NCBI GenBank assembly: GCA_030770545.1
Contig: JAUCMP010000028.1
Location: forward strand, 15,317,001-15,381,000
Origin: Macropodus opercularis
Taxonomy: Eukaryota > Chordata > Actinopteri > Anabantiformes > Osphronemidae
DNA length: 64,000 nucleotides
Reading direction: 5' to 3'
The first letter of the stretch is position 1, and each line of letters begins with the position of its first letter. Positions 11,447 to 26,400 of the stretch are shown one piece after another. Position numbers and translations under genes: made by a program. The notes below the pieces were generated by a model, which worked only from the letters and a program-made list of their open reading frames with translations, made no database searches and was not told where the DNA came from.

Positions 11447-14400
11447 AGCCTAAGGAATATAATGTACACACCATATGTACAGTATCTTCCCATGCTTTGC
11501 GTAGTTGCCACCTAGTGACTAATCCACCTACTGTACGGTTCACATTCCTGCTTCTTTAACATCTCATATTCACCCTCCATCCCTCCATCCCTTCTATGTT
11601 CTGCTTGACACTGCAGGTCTTTTCATCTTCCCTCCACCTTCAAACATGCAAAGCTAATATGTCTTATTTGCTGGGGAGCAGGCAGCACAGACCGGGACAG
11701 AAAGAGCCTCAGCAAGCTGGTCAGGAGCCAGTTCTGTCCTGGGCTGTTCACAAGCTGACGTCCAGACAGTGGAGGCTCTGAGCAGCTCCTTCAGTGGAGA
11801 CTGATCCAGAGTCAGTGTAGGAAGGAGAGATACCACAGATCCTCCATTTCCATTTGCTGTTAGACTGAACAACCAACCAGTCCAACAGCCACCGTGCAGA
11901 TTATCTACTGTAGTTTATTTGGGGCTTTATGTACAGTATCTTGAATTTGAATCTGTATAATATATATATATATATGTGTGTGTGTATAATTTTCTTTGCA
12001 CACTTTCATTCTTTGTAGATGTTGTAACAACTGAATTTCCCCACTGTGGGATCCATAAAGAATTATTGTATCTTATCTTTGCTAATTTTATGTTTTGTCT
12101 GGATTATTGTTGTCACATTTAAAAGGTCTTTACCTTCTTCTTTTACATGCATGGCCTAAATAACACATCTGGCTTCAGGGCGATGGGAGCTTTGGCAGGC
12201 AGCTCCGTAAACTCGTCAAAGCCAATCATAACGTTAAGTGCTTTGTCATCACCTCTGCTAGGTGCAAACACAAACAGACGGTCACACACATTCTCTTTAA
12301 TCGCCACAATGTCGTCCAACCAGTGGAAACCATTACAGAGGGAAATAAATCTAATAAGCGTTTTTATTTTCCTCCTTCAACGCCTCATATATTTTTGTTT
12401 TCTCTCTTAGAGCAGCTTTTGGAGAGGATGCGACGTCAGGAAAGACAAACATACAGGATGATTAATTATCGAGACCGGCACTTCCTCTGCCAACAATACA
12501 GGCTTTATTCATTGCTGCCCGAGTCTTCGGGTTTGTTTTTTTTGCCTCTATTTTCTCCCTCTCTAGTTTGAAAAAGAAAAACAGAGTAGGTAATGTTAGG
12601 ACGTCCATGTGCTCAGTCTGAGGAAAGGGTGTTAAGTAAAAAGTGACAAGCAGCGGGATGTGGATGCTGCCAAGGAGGGTGATGCCGTAAGTGTCTAGCT
12701 TCCAAATTATTAGTGACCACCCACCAAATATTCATTTACACTGCGCAGCAATTTGCAATGACTGAGTGAAGATGGAGACAAAATGACTCTGACTGCTTGA
12801 TATGAAAAGATAATCTGACATAATGAAGGGAAGTATGGTTACATATTACATTATTGACTGAAGCAGTGCAGATAAATGTTACAGTTTAGCTGCTGTTTGC
12901 TGCAGAGTGACTTGGCATAAGCATCGACTACAATGCAGGTGCGTAAGCTGCACGAGTTCAAGTATTTGTTTAACCTCTAGGGGGTGAAATGAGATCTGTG
13001 TACAGCCGGTCTGGGTTTGTTTTCAACACCTTCTCCTATGAGCCACTTCCTCCCACGCTCTCACCAACAGCACAAAACGGCCAATAAAAACACAAAACAC
13101 AGGCTTTAAATAATTTGCTGATAATTTGAATTCTCTGACTCTGAACTTTGATGCACTGTGGCGTCAGCTAGTCAACAGCATTTGACTTGACTAACAGTCA
13201 CATGCAGCAGATACATCCATGTCTAGGTGATAATAGCTTCTGCTGAAACATGCCGTGCCTCATATTTGATGTGGGCATTTCTACCGCAGGTCATTTTCAT
13301 TTCAGACTTTTGCATTGTTTACATTTCTGATTACGTATGTCACCATATTTAATTTTGCTGGTCGGTGCCATGTTTGGGCAGCGGATCCTCTTCCATCACA
13401 GACCTGTGCACCAGAAGAAGCGAGCGCCGTGCAGCACAGCAGTCCCTCCCCTCCCATAAGGCTTGCGTGAGTAGAGAAAACCCTGTGTCAGTGTGTGTTT
13501 GAGTGTGTGAGAGAGTGTGTGTGTCAACGCTGGGCTGGCTCCTTTGCCTATTCCCGCCCACTTCCCTCCGAGCCTCCTCTCTCTCTCTCTCTCTCTCTCT
13601 CTCGCTCTCCACAGGCACAGGAAAGAGCAACACCAACAGAGAGAGAGAAGCTGGGTGATCAAGAGCTGGTTGTCACGCGAGCGAGCCGTCTGTCAATCTC
13701 CCCCACCCCTTCCTCATGACAGGGTGCTGGCGGGCGGCCAAGGCCTTGCGTGCAAACCGGCGAGCCACATTAGCCCATAAAGAATTTCATAATAGCAACA
13801 GCTGTTAAATATTGATGACTGCTGGCAAGCGCTCAATGGCGCTGCACAAAAAGGTTAAGCCTGTACTGTAATGGAAGCTAATGCTTCATTATGCCGCAGA
13901 TCAAATGTCCGGATCTTGGCCCGTCCAAATCCAACCTTTAATTTCAACCTTTTTCTTGTTTTTGCAATGAGCAAAAAGAAGAAAACTCACCGAATGAAAC
14001 GTGAAGGTTTCTCCGCCTGCTCAGTCTGCGCCACCACACTGATCTGACCTGCCATCAGCCTCCATAGGGACATTAACGTTGGATTGAGGTCAATAATCGC
14101 TCTGTTTCAGATGACAGTGTTTTATAACATATAAGATTACATTTGAAGGGATACACAGCCCAGATTAACATGTACAAAAAAGTACAGAAAACTCAAAAGG
14201 AGATTTTTAGGAGAGGGCTGCAGTGCGAGTGATTAGTGTGGGCGAGTGTGTGCACGCGATGAAAGAAAATCCTGAATATAACAGAAACGTGCATCTATAT
14301 ACTGAGGTGAAGTGGAAGTGATATTACGACAAAGCAAATGGGATCACACAGAACGGAGGCTGGGGTGTTAACTCACTTCTCTGTTTTGGTTGGCAAGCAG

Positions 14401-17400
14401 ACGTTCTAGTCACCGTGTTGTACAGAAGTAATGTGTCTCTGCACAGCGGCCTCGGGCAGAACAGACTCGTACGGCAACTTCTCCACATCACGTGTGCTCC
14501 TACTGTACGCGGTTTGACTACGCGCTGCATCCTACAACCGCATGAGCCCACGCGCACAAACACGCACATGGCAAAATCGTTTTTCTGACGGATCCGCTGA
14601 GAGAGAAACGCGCCGCTAGAGAATCGTCTGCACGTTGTGGACCACAACAGGCCGGAGCGGTGCAATATTTATACGAACAATTAGAAAAACCAACAGAATG
14701 CACACGGACGCATGGCTGAGGAGAATCACAGACACACACAGACACACAATGGCAGCATTCAGCCATGTGTTGCGTGAGACGAGCCAGTTATGCAGGAAAG
14801 CTTTTTTTATTTGACTGTACCCAAATGAATGCAACAGTTTATTTTCAAACCCAAGACAACAAGGCGCTTCAGTTTTCCCGAAGTCGCAGGGGATCAAATG
14901 CGCTGCACCGGCAGTCTGCTCAGCTGGGGGGGGGGGGGGTCCGGATAGAAACCCCAGCAATTACCCACCCAGAGCAGTATGACGGCGCACGTTAGCAGAG
15001 AAACGGGTCTGTCAACGTCCTCTGACAGGCTCATTCCAATAGTGGCGCCTCCCTGCTAAGAAACTGAAAGACTGAAAGTAAAATTAACAGTTTGCTAAGA
15101 GTCGTACAGTCAATACTAATCACGTCCGCGACACAAATGAAGATGCACGCGTCTATTTTTACTTGTTGCTCTCACGTGAGCTGGTGGTTAATTAGATTTC
15201 ATCGAGGAAGCCCAGCCGCCCACAATAAAGCCTGGGCCTCCATTTTCATATTCACCCCCCTCGCCAGCGTTTCCACAAGCAGCCCAAGATTCAAAGGCTG
15301 GAACTACTGGCTGGAAGTTTTTATTATGAAAAGCTCCAGCTATTTTCACTCTTCTGGTTTTTTATATTGAACAAGGAAATCTTCAAGACAAGTCAAACTC
15401 CAGAATAATTATTAGTTTTCCCCTGTATTTTAGTCTTGCTGCATTCCTGCATGAGAGCGGGGGGGACGGGGAAGCGGAGGTCGGAGCCTGTGATGCCACA
15501 GACATCTCCACTTTAGCAAAATTACTGGATCTTTGTGTTGCGTGCCAACTAGTGTTGTGCGCAACATTAAAATAACAGGGCGGGAATAACAACAAGCCTC
15601 AGATTATCCTCCTCTCGTTCCCGTCGCCGTCGGCCAGTAAACAGCATCGTTGCAGGTTTTGCGGCCACTGCAAACAGAACCTTCAACAGGTTTCTGGAAG
15701 AGAACCGCGCTTTTCGTAATCCTGTCCGTACAGCCCCTCCGTAGCAAGAAAGTAATCTGGTAAAGAGATTATGCCGCCGCTTCGGCCCATTGAGGCAAAT
15801 AATAATAGGCAGATGGTCCCTCGGGCCGAATGCATACGGGAGGGTAACAGCACTAATGCTGCTGTAGCACGCGATGCTAAACCAACGCTAGAAGGAAGCA
15901 CTGCTTCCCCACTTTGACAAACAGTTTTGATTTGCTGAAGTTTTACTGATGACGGCGTCACTCTCAGCGGTTAACCACTGTGCCGTAGCTGGACTGGCAC
16001 CAACACTGGCCTATCGATGCGTAATTAAATGGGCACGAGGCTGATGTTGTCCAGGATTGAAGGGGATCAAGTGATAGCCATGATGCTTTATGCATGAACG
16101 CCATTAACCTGTCACCGCCTCAGGGCACGTATCCAGTGTTCCACTCTGTGTGAGACCGTGTGTCCAGGACCAATCTGTGAAACCACAGCAGAGCCTCAAA
16201 CCTCCCTAACGTCTAGATCTTTATCTTTCTCACAGGTCTTCAGAATAAGAGCATTACATTATTACACTCCACTCGTACCGTCTTGATTTGACTAAGCATC
16301 ACATGTCAGCTTCACTTTAACATGAGCGTGTTTCTCACCAACCATGTCACACCACAGTTCGGCCTCTGACAGAGCTCATTTATTAAGCGGCACACTGAGC
16401 CAACAGTAATCTGATTATCTATTTCCTGACACCTCATCCCTGTGTTGCAGGAAATAAGCCCGGAGCGTCGCAGGCAAACGGGAGGCTTGTAGAAATACGC
16501 CATCAGCGAGGACAAGTGTACAACCACACACGGCAACAATAAAACGTATCTGAGGCCAGTCAGTGTTTTGAAGCAGGCCTCGATCCAGCATCAGCGCCGG
16601 AATTCGCTGCTGATGTGCTCCACGGACGACAGGTGAAGTGGGTCCAGTGGAATATCCGTCGCTGGGGTTGGACATGTCGTGACTGCCCACTTCACGTTCT
16701 CCCATCAGTGCCCCTCGCATGTCATCACAACTCTCTAATCCCAGCCTGTTTACACTGACAGCGTTTGCTCCGATCACTTGATTTAGCACAGGGAGGGAGG
16801 CAGTGCACCCCCGTGTTACCGCCCAGCAGGCAGTGTGTGTTTGTGTGTGCATCTGTGCGTATGTGTGCTGGAGTGAAGCATATAGAGGGGCAGCGATGGT
16901 GGGATCACGCAAGCTCCTGCTAAAAGAGGCAGAGTCAGAGGAGAGTCACGCATGGTGGAGCTTTGCTGTAGATGCCACTCAGTCGGCACTTCGCTTCCTG
17001 GGCATCTGCTGTTAGCATGACGCATGTACGTGGGTGTGCGTGTTGGGGGGGGTCCTCGTTGTAGAGGTACATTAGTGTCAACGAGAAAAGTTAGAACTGC
17101 ACCAGTCTCCATTATTAGCTGTATTGGAAATGTGATGTACACGAGTTGCCACAAACATTACGAACAGCAGCACCAGATTCAAGTAACAACAGATGATTGG
17201 CTTTATTTCAGACAATACTCAGCATCAGCTTCTCAACTTAACTTCAGCCTGTTTGCTAAATTCTCTCTTCTAAAACATCATCATATTTGGGGAGACTGTT
17301 ATGAGAGTTGGGCAGAAAAGCCCTGATGCTATGTAGAGGTGCTGATCACTGACCCCACAGGTCATGAAGCCCAACCTCAACATGCACGGTATCAAAAGAA

Positions 17401-20400
17401 ACGAAGGTTTGTTTACCCTCAGTGACAGGTTCAATAGCTTCAACATGGCCTGTTCATCCTCCCCAACCTCCTCCATACGGCAAGAGGTAATAATATATAT
17501 ATAACAAAATAATACATATATACTTATATAACGAGTGTATTATAGAAATGTGAGACTTGACTCAATGACTGACTTTGACTTTTTTAATAAAATAAATATA
17601 GTATTTTATGAAAATGCCTAATATCTGGCCTCCATTACTTCTTATCACGAGACGGGGTTTCTGCCATCATGTGATCATTATCTTGTGCTGCCCTGAACCA
17701 CGTCGGTAGTTTTATTTGACTTGTGAGGTTTACTGGTTGTCATTTTTTAACATGCCTGCTCCAGTGTCTATTTGTGTTAGTAGTCAGTGCTTATTTTTTG
17801 CTCCCTGTGCGTGAGTGTGAATATGATCCAAGGCATGTGTGTGTTTTCGTGAGCTCATCACCGCGTGGTTAAATCTCCTAAAATGAGACGCTGCTTCTCA
17901 CGGAAGCAATGGCCAGTCCGTCTGTGTTCGCGTGTGCATGTGAAACGAAATAAATACAGAAATAAAACAGATTGTTTTGGACCACAGAGTACGACAGGGC
18001 ACGGCAGGGTCAGCAGACAGAATTGAGTGTCTATATCCATTGACCCAAAAGCGTCTGTGTCTCCCAATCACACAAACAATACAGGACACAAACACACAAG
18101 CAATGTTTCACTGCGCTGCATTAAGGGACACAAATGCGTTGGTGGGTGTTTGGTGTCTTTTGTTCCCCTGAACGTTGTGTGTTTGGAAGTGTGCAGGAAC
18201 TCAGGGGAACCAGAAGAAGTACTTTAAGATACCAGCTTGATTCAGCTTGAGTAAGCGCATCCATACTCTGCACATGGACGACGGTATGAAGACCTACAGT
18301 AAAGCACGGCTCACTTCTTAACCAACCCTTGCAATTAGCTCCACCGCACTAATGAGCGTTACGCTGTGCGTCAGTAAACCACCAGGCTTGTAAAGTTCCT
18401 GCAGCTCTTTGGTATCGCTCCACCGCTGGACCTGTGCCTCTGGTGCTGTCATTCATCTGATGGCTTATCAGCTAAAAAAAGGATTGCAAGGTACCGTGAA
18501 ACACTTTGACTGTGTGCTTCCTTTTGCTGTACTTTTTGTGGTTTCTGAGTTACTGAAGTAGCTGCTTTGTCCACTTCCAGCTTCAAATGTTTATGAATTA
18601 ACATAGTTAACTCGGCTTCTTTTTACATCTGCTGAAAAACATCACTTGTAGTTCTTACATAAACAATAAAATGTCACGGTGTCCAGCTCATTTTCTGTGC
18701 GGATCACACAGGTCTCGCGCTGCCTCCCTCAACCTTCAGCTACGTTTATCTGCGTGTTTAAAGGGTCTACAGTCTCCCGTCCCACTTGGAGGAGTCATCT
18801 TCCAGGCGTTTTGACCTTCATCCAGGCCTCAGCTCTGTGAGTTGGCTCTTTGCTCTTTACTCGTATCTGACCTGAGTGATTATTTCACCTGACTGTTGGA
18901 CTGGAGCCGATTTGTTTTCCCTCTTTGTGTTGTGCTCGGACTTTTTTCGGTGTTTCTCGTTGCTACTAGAATCTCTCCCACCCAGGAGCATTCCCCTCGT
19001 ACTACATCTCCCAGTGCTCCCACAGCAGCTCACCACAATAACCGAAGCCTCTGCAGTAGACGACAACGCACAGCACCTCAGCCTCCCACCTCCTCGCTGT
19101 TTACTCACCTCCGTGTCGCTGCTTACCCTTGAACCGGGCAGGTTTCTTTATGTGAATTTCAAGCTGCCTACTGTATCTGAACGAGCATCGCTGAGCATCA
19201 CGCCGCAGCTTCTCCAGCTAAGGTCTGATTTACGAGAACGACCGCAGGCATTTATGTGCAATAGTTACAGGATGTGTCCAGAATAGGAGCAATGTCTGTG
19301 TTTAGGAAAGTATTAGCAATTCAAAATTCACTGGTGTGACAGCGGACAACGCACGCAAGACATTGCATAACTTTCTTTTTTTTTTGTTGCATAAGGACAG
19401 TTTAAATTGTGGCTTGTTTTCTCTTCTTCAGTTCATCAGTGCGATTATGAAATCTGATAAGAGGACTTTCCTCTGATTTTTAAACAAAACCATAATATGC
19501 TAGAACATTAGTGACGTATTAGTATAACCCATGTTCAAAAGCAGCATATTAACAAAATGAAATGTTAGTAATGGCTAAAATAGAGCAGAGTCAAATATAT
19601 ACACCATAACTAAAGGATGAATGGTCAAAATGGCTAAAAGTAACAACAATTATGTAAAGTAAAATATGAATAGAAGAAAGATTTAACTAGAACAACTTTT
19701 ATCTATAGATGGTTCTTCTATGTTTCATTCTTTTCATAACCAAAAGATGGGTTGTTTTAATAATAGTGTTGGCTGAATGGTTGAAATAGTTCCCTAAAAT
19801 TAAACACACACGCACATTTCAAGAGGCCCTTCGAGATGCTCTGCTTTGCTCACTTTTGCTCAGACGCACAGATTCTCCTGCTGGTTTGAAGCCTCTTCAC
19901 GGGGGACAGTCTCAGTTACACACAAAATAAACACACGGAACACCCACATCCTCCTCACCCAACAACACTGCTGCAACTGTTTCCCATGTGACAGGGGAGT
20001 GAGCTGCTGCGCTGAGGGAGTGGCAGGGAATAGCGTGCGAAGGCCTAATGCAACGCTTCAGCCCCAGATGGGTCACATCAGTAGCCCGCAATCACCAAAT
20101 TTGGGCCTGTGAGGTTTAAACGCTGGAGATGTCAAAAGCAGCAGCAACAGGGGAAAAGGAAGGTTGCTTCATTTTCTCCTGTGCTCCTTTCATCACCTGC
20201 CACCGCTTATAATTATTAATTACGGCAATTAATTTCTGTTGTGCAGAAGGAAAAAGAGAAGAAAGGAGCACATGACCAGCGTGGAGGCCAGCTGGTTCCT
20301 GACACAGACAATTAGAAGGAGTAGGTTACATGCGATGGATGCAGAGCTCACAGATTATATTCAAGCAAAGCTGATTTCCTCACTGACACCAGCAATCATC

Positions 20401-23400
20401 ACCAGCTCAGCAGAGCTATTTAGAGCCTGCGAAGCACCTTTGTCTCCATCGAGAGAGGTTAGGACGAGACCGGAGGACGCCTGGTGCACGACCGTGGACG
20501 GACGCGGGGGATGTTTAAACAAGCCAGATGACATCACCGTCTCTGGAGAGATGAAGCTGGAGTTAACAGGAGAGTCGATTTATCAGTGACAAATCACACA
20601 CATGCATGGCTGCATTTACACAAACACACACACAGGTTCAGCCTGTCTGCACCGCGCCGCGCTCCTCCTCTGACAGTGTGTGGTCTTGTCATTCAAGATT
20701 TGTTTTGACTGTGGCCTAACATCTTTAAATAGCACACTTTGCACTTCGGAGCACACGGAACATTTAAACTCAGAACCACGACATGACAGTGGGATGGAAC
20801 CGGACAAGCAGTGTCACAGACGCTTTTCCATTTGGGTTGATTATACAGTCCAGCGAAATAAAACGTGAGCGATCGTCAAAAGGAGGCCGTCAGATGATAC
20901 AGGAAACCGTCCAGACGCAAACTGCTTTACTGTAAGTGACTGCTAATAATTTGACTAACGATCTCTATGAACCTGAAGTGTGGTTCAAAGTGACGTTGGC
21001 ACTGAAGCTTCCATTCTCATGCTCCAGACTAAAACTGGGAGGAAAAGACAGAATGGAATTCTTTTCTCAGATAACAAAAGAAGGAAGGCAGGAAGAGAGG
21101 AAAACATAAAGAGAAGCCAGCGTAGGAAGAGTCATAAAATGAACACAGAGCGAGATTCCAATTTTTTTCCACTAGACAATAAAACACGAAGTGTGTTTGA
21201 AAGGAAGAGAAATCCTCTGTGGCTCGACTGCTCTGCGAGGGAGAGTCAGATAAAGCTCAACATGTGTCTCGAACAGGCCTCGTGTTTCACTGGGATACTT
21301 AGTAGGTCTTAGTGAAGCCGACCCGAGGTTTGTATTAAACCCAGTCCAGTCAGGTCCGTGTTCACACAGCACCAGATGGTTAGCACATGACAGGAAGTTA
21401 GCAGCAACTCTACGGTTACGGCTTGTGATGAGCGTAGTGTTGCATCATAGTCATCATCGCTGATCTGTGTAGGATCCTGAGGCTTTGGGTAAATAAATGC
21501 ACAGAAGTACAATAATACTTCTATGAACTCGGTTCTGTGTCGCGTCATCTTCTGTAACTGCGCTAATGTCTTTCACAGTGAAAACAAAGACCTTGAAGAT
21601 CGAGGGACAACGCCCACGGCACAGCAGACCTTTCTTACCTCGGTAGATCATCGCGACGCTGCTCTGCTCAGCTCACGCTAAACCAAAAGAACATTAAGGC
21701 TCATCTGAGTTCAGCCACAACTCGCCCTCAAACCTTTGGGAGAATCTTATGGCTTAGTGTAAACAGACCTGTGGTTACCAAACAGAATTCCACAAAGCCA
21801 ACAGCAGAGAGTCCTGAAGGAGGACATCACGTCACCGTCACGTCTCGGACTGTGTGCGTTAGAGCTAGAGAACAGCTGGGAGCGAGAGGAAGTCAACCTG
21901 TCAGTGACTCTGAAGCAAGTAGCCCAAAGTCTGGACTTACTTTAAAGATCTGCCACAAACAAAGACGAGCGGTTTGCATCATTCTGCACGGCACTGAATT
22001 TATTAGCTCGCTGTGCTATTTGGAAAGCTTTATACGATTCTGGGAAAAACGCAGCGGATATTGTATCACGTCCCTCGTTCCAGCCTCCCTGATGTGAAAG
22101 TCAGTGCCTGGCATCACCTCTTCTTTCCTCTTGCTCAACGGTCACAGCTTCCTGCTGTCTAAACATTTAAATCTCATTCTGTCATGACAGCAGCTGTGGA
22201 TCACTCAAAGTCAGCGTGAGCCAGTGAATCACTGCAGATTATAAAGATATAAATTAGCCAAGAATTTAAAAAGTCTACGCTACAGTGTCAACTGCATCTT
22301 CTACAGCCCTTAGGCCTCTGGTAGCATAGACCACATCAAGACAGAAATGGCAGACATTTGAATGAAAACCACTTTATGTGCATATTTCTTTTTTCTGCTA
22401 TGGTCAAAGCAACCCGACAAATTGAGACTTGTGGGGTTAATCACATTTGTGTGAGGAGTGTGAGTGTAGTGAAGATGCCTTACGTTGCCTCTTCATTTGA
22501 TCTGCTGCGGCTCTGTATTCTTCTGGTTTTACCCTGAGCCGAGTGTAAGTTTTTATCTGGTACATAATTTCAGCGCAACAGCATCAGCTACAAGGCTTCT
22601 ACTAGGACTGAACTAAAAGAGATCACGTTCCAGGTGCAGATGGTGTGATCTCATCCGATCACTGTTAGGTCCTGAAGGCTTTTCGGGAGTTTACACATTC
22701 GCCAAATCACTGTTTCGCATCCAGACGGCTGTGAGTGGTTCCACCTGATCAGCGTTAACTCTGTCAGCCCCGTGTCCTAGAGGTGCATACGTGTGTGTAT
22801 CTGTGTTTGTGAGGCCTGGGATTCCCTAAAGCACGTTCAGTAAGTCAGAGCATTGCGTGCAGCGAGGTGGGACTCCTCAACCAAAACCACACCTCCTCCT
22901 CCCCACACACACACACACACACTGGTGTGACAGTTCAGTGCGAGGATTAAGCCGGTGTCGTGGGAGGGCTAATGGATTGCAGCCATTTTTTACCTGTCAT
23001 CCACATGAAGTCCATGAGACCAAACGAGGCCTCTTATCGCTTTAACAGCCGTCGCCTGGTTAACCTCAACCTGGCTTTCTGCTCAGTGTGCCTCACCGGT
23101 GGTGCCCACAAGAACGATGAAAGCAATGACCCGTGGTTTGATTTTTATTCTGCTATGGCTACAAAACAACAACAGAAAATGGCTTCACCCAAAAAGTGAA
23201 CGATCAGGTTGTGGCTGATGCGCCTCACATGCTGAGGGAGGCTTTGGTTGCAGTGTGGGTGGTCAGTCCACAACAGATCACAGCTCTGACAAGAAAAACC
23301 AGTCGAGCCGTTCGCTGTGTGAGCAAGAGTGTGTCGTGGCGTTTGAGGGTGAGAGAGCAACCTATTATAGTCGACTCCTCCACAACATGTCATTGCTAAG

Positions 23401-26400
23401 AAACGGTTGCTTCTCCGGCTCCAGACTGCTTTGTTTTGACGAGGATGCTGCAAAAGCTCAGACAATCAAAGCACATCCTCCGTGGATTGTTACATTTGTT
23501 CCTGCGATGTCGGTCACTGGAATGTGTGAGGGTTACAGCCGCTATTATTAGCTTCACACGTGTAGAAGAACTAATATCAGATCTGAGGTGAGTTACTACG
23601 CGCGATCCACATGTTAATCCCTACAAACACTGCAGCTGCTCCGCTAAAAGACACTCGCGCTTCTTTAGCTGTGTCTTCAAGTCAGTGGATGTTTTGGAAG
23701 ATCACGCTTGTGACAGTGATGTGGCACATTTGAAAAAACTGATACGGATCCTCGTCTAAGTTGTCAATTATTCATGTGAGAACCCGAAGAAGACAAAAGC
23801 CCTCTGTTGTTAAGGAAGTCAGCCAGAAGCGGAGGGTGTTCAGTTCTCCCACATAACAAAACAGGTTTTGATCTGGACATCTGGGGATGGTGGACAAACC
23901 GAACCCACGTTAATCAGTTTGATTTATTTATTGAATAAGCTTCAAAAAGACGTGATGAAACCATCTTGCCTTATTTAAGTGCAGATACTGTCCATAAGAG
24001 CAAGGCGCTAATGTGCACAACTCAGAGGCATAGACGTGACACCGTTACGACGCGATGATGCTCGACACCTGTGCAAACAGCACTACAAAGACTTCCCTGT
24101 TTTTGTGGACTGGCCCTTTAATTAGTCTTTAATTGGGCGCCACTCCCTCGGTGAAGGCCAGAAGCAAACAGACAGCTGTGGAGCCAGTGGGAGCAGAGAA
24201 TGAATGAAAACCACTTCTTCCTGTCATTTCCGAGATGCAATGAGAAATGGTCTTCTTATCAAAGTGGATATTCACATTTATATGCATCTCTACTGAATGA
24301 AAACACCATGATCTGCAAACAGTATCGGATCGAAAACCAACTACGTCATTTCATGCAAGTTGATGCTTTGAAAGAAGTTAAAGACAGCGGAGCAGGGAGA
24401 GGAAGAGCTGGACTGATCTGGAAAAGCGTTTTGTTGGAGGGGCGTGTGGAGAACCCGGAGCAAAAAGCTGCTTCTACGTGTCTCCTGATTAACAGAGTAT
24501 TCATGTGCAATTCAGATTCACGTCTTCAATTTGGCCAGACGCACTGACATAAGCGCCGAAATTCAAATGGGCCTAGAAGGGAGAGAAGGGAAATACAACT
24601 AAAAAAGGACTCGTGTCTTTAGCGAGTGACACGTTCAAGAGACAATGTGAAAATGAGCAGAGTATTCTAACAGATGATGGAAAACAAAGAGGTGTGAAGA
24701 CACTGAAACCCCTCCGCTGGTTTTTCACATCCTGTTCTGTCTTCGGAGGCAGATGGAAGTTGCATTTGATGGGAAATTTGAGAATGGATTCAGCATGTGA
24801 TCTGAATCTACAAACTAACTGTGAACTTGTCTTTTCTACAGGGGAAAGGTCAGAAGCAGTAAAGTAAATGAAAGCAACGTGTGTGATTCCACTGTACGTG
24901 TTCAGTGTATGTCGCCAGCATCCTGTGGAGAAGCAAAGGGGAACAACAATGGGAAGCGTTCGTCTTTAGCCTCAGCATGCTCACAGAATAACTCCCCCAA
25001 AAACCAAATGGAGAGAAGACATAATGAGAACAACCAGGATGTTTGAAGGATGTTCTTTACACACACTTTGCTGCACGTTTTTGTCTCCCAGCCAGGGGTA
25101 CATGGACCCTAGAGCCTACTTCTGCCTTCACATCATACAGTTTAAAGGAATTTCAAAACCAGATGGTACGATTTGATAAATCAGAACATCTGTGTCTTAA
25201 AAAATATAAATCCAAACAGTGAACCTGCCAAAACACCTGAGTATGGAAGCCTATTGCTGCCAGCAATAAAAAAACAAAAACGTACTTATGGTGTAAAAAG
25301 CTAAACAGGCTAAAATGTCAGAATCATGACAAACCTTGACTTTTTATCTCATAATTGAGTTGTAACCTGCTTCAGTGTCAGTTGTGCTGAATAAGAGACA
25401 GACAATGATGCTGATAATGACGCTGTGTAGAGCTGCAATGACTATTCAGATAAGATTACACTTAAGAAGCTTTATAGAGAACTATTTACTAAAACAATGA
25501 CGTCATATATTTCTTCATATTTTATTCAATCATTTTCTCTTTAAACAAACAACATGACGATGATGCCCTGCAAGGCATTAGTCCCTAAACAAAAACCGGC
25601 CTGTCTGTCTCTCCAGGGTCTGTTCACTTCAAGTTGAACGAATGTGATGCAACTTGTATCTACACTGCAAAATAAATGAAACAATGCAGAGTATGAGTCA
25701 TTTTTACAAACACTGCGCTGGTAGTGCTGTGACAAGCATTTTCTAAGGTTGCTGAGCTCACAGAGCACCGTGTTGTTTGTTCTCTGTTCTTAACCTGCCA
25801 TAATAATTTAGACCATCGTCAGCAAGTTTATTTTCATTTTCATCGATTACGTCGTCGCCACACTCCTACAGTTGTGTGATGGGGCTGTGGGTGTATATTG
25901 TCTACAGTAGGTGACTGGTATGGTAGTAATGTTATTAATAATATTTGTATGGTGTAACTCTGTATTTTTGGCTTTTGCAATGGAGACCTTACACCATATG
26001 GCCTCTGTGCAACAGTTTCACAACAGCTTCGAAACCAGAGCGGAGATCAAACACCAGGTGTTTCCGATGTTAAAGCACAAATGCTTTGGACCCGAATTTG
26101 TCTCGTGCGAGTAAGATGTGTTTTTATACTTCATCCATTTTTGGTAACTTTGCAAAAGATTAATTAGGCCTAGTTCAGAAAACAAGAAGGCAAAACACCG
26201 TGTAACTGGGGCACGAAGCGCTGTCGTGTTCCAGGACGAGAGAGAAATCCACAAAATCCACGTTCACTTACTGTACGGACGCAGCAGCTGCGCGAAGAAT
26301 GAATTACTATAAGGACACACACAGTATGTAGGGAAAGACCGGTACAAGCGGCCAATAATGTACACGTACACGACGCCCTGCACACTGACAACAAATCATA

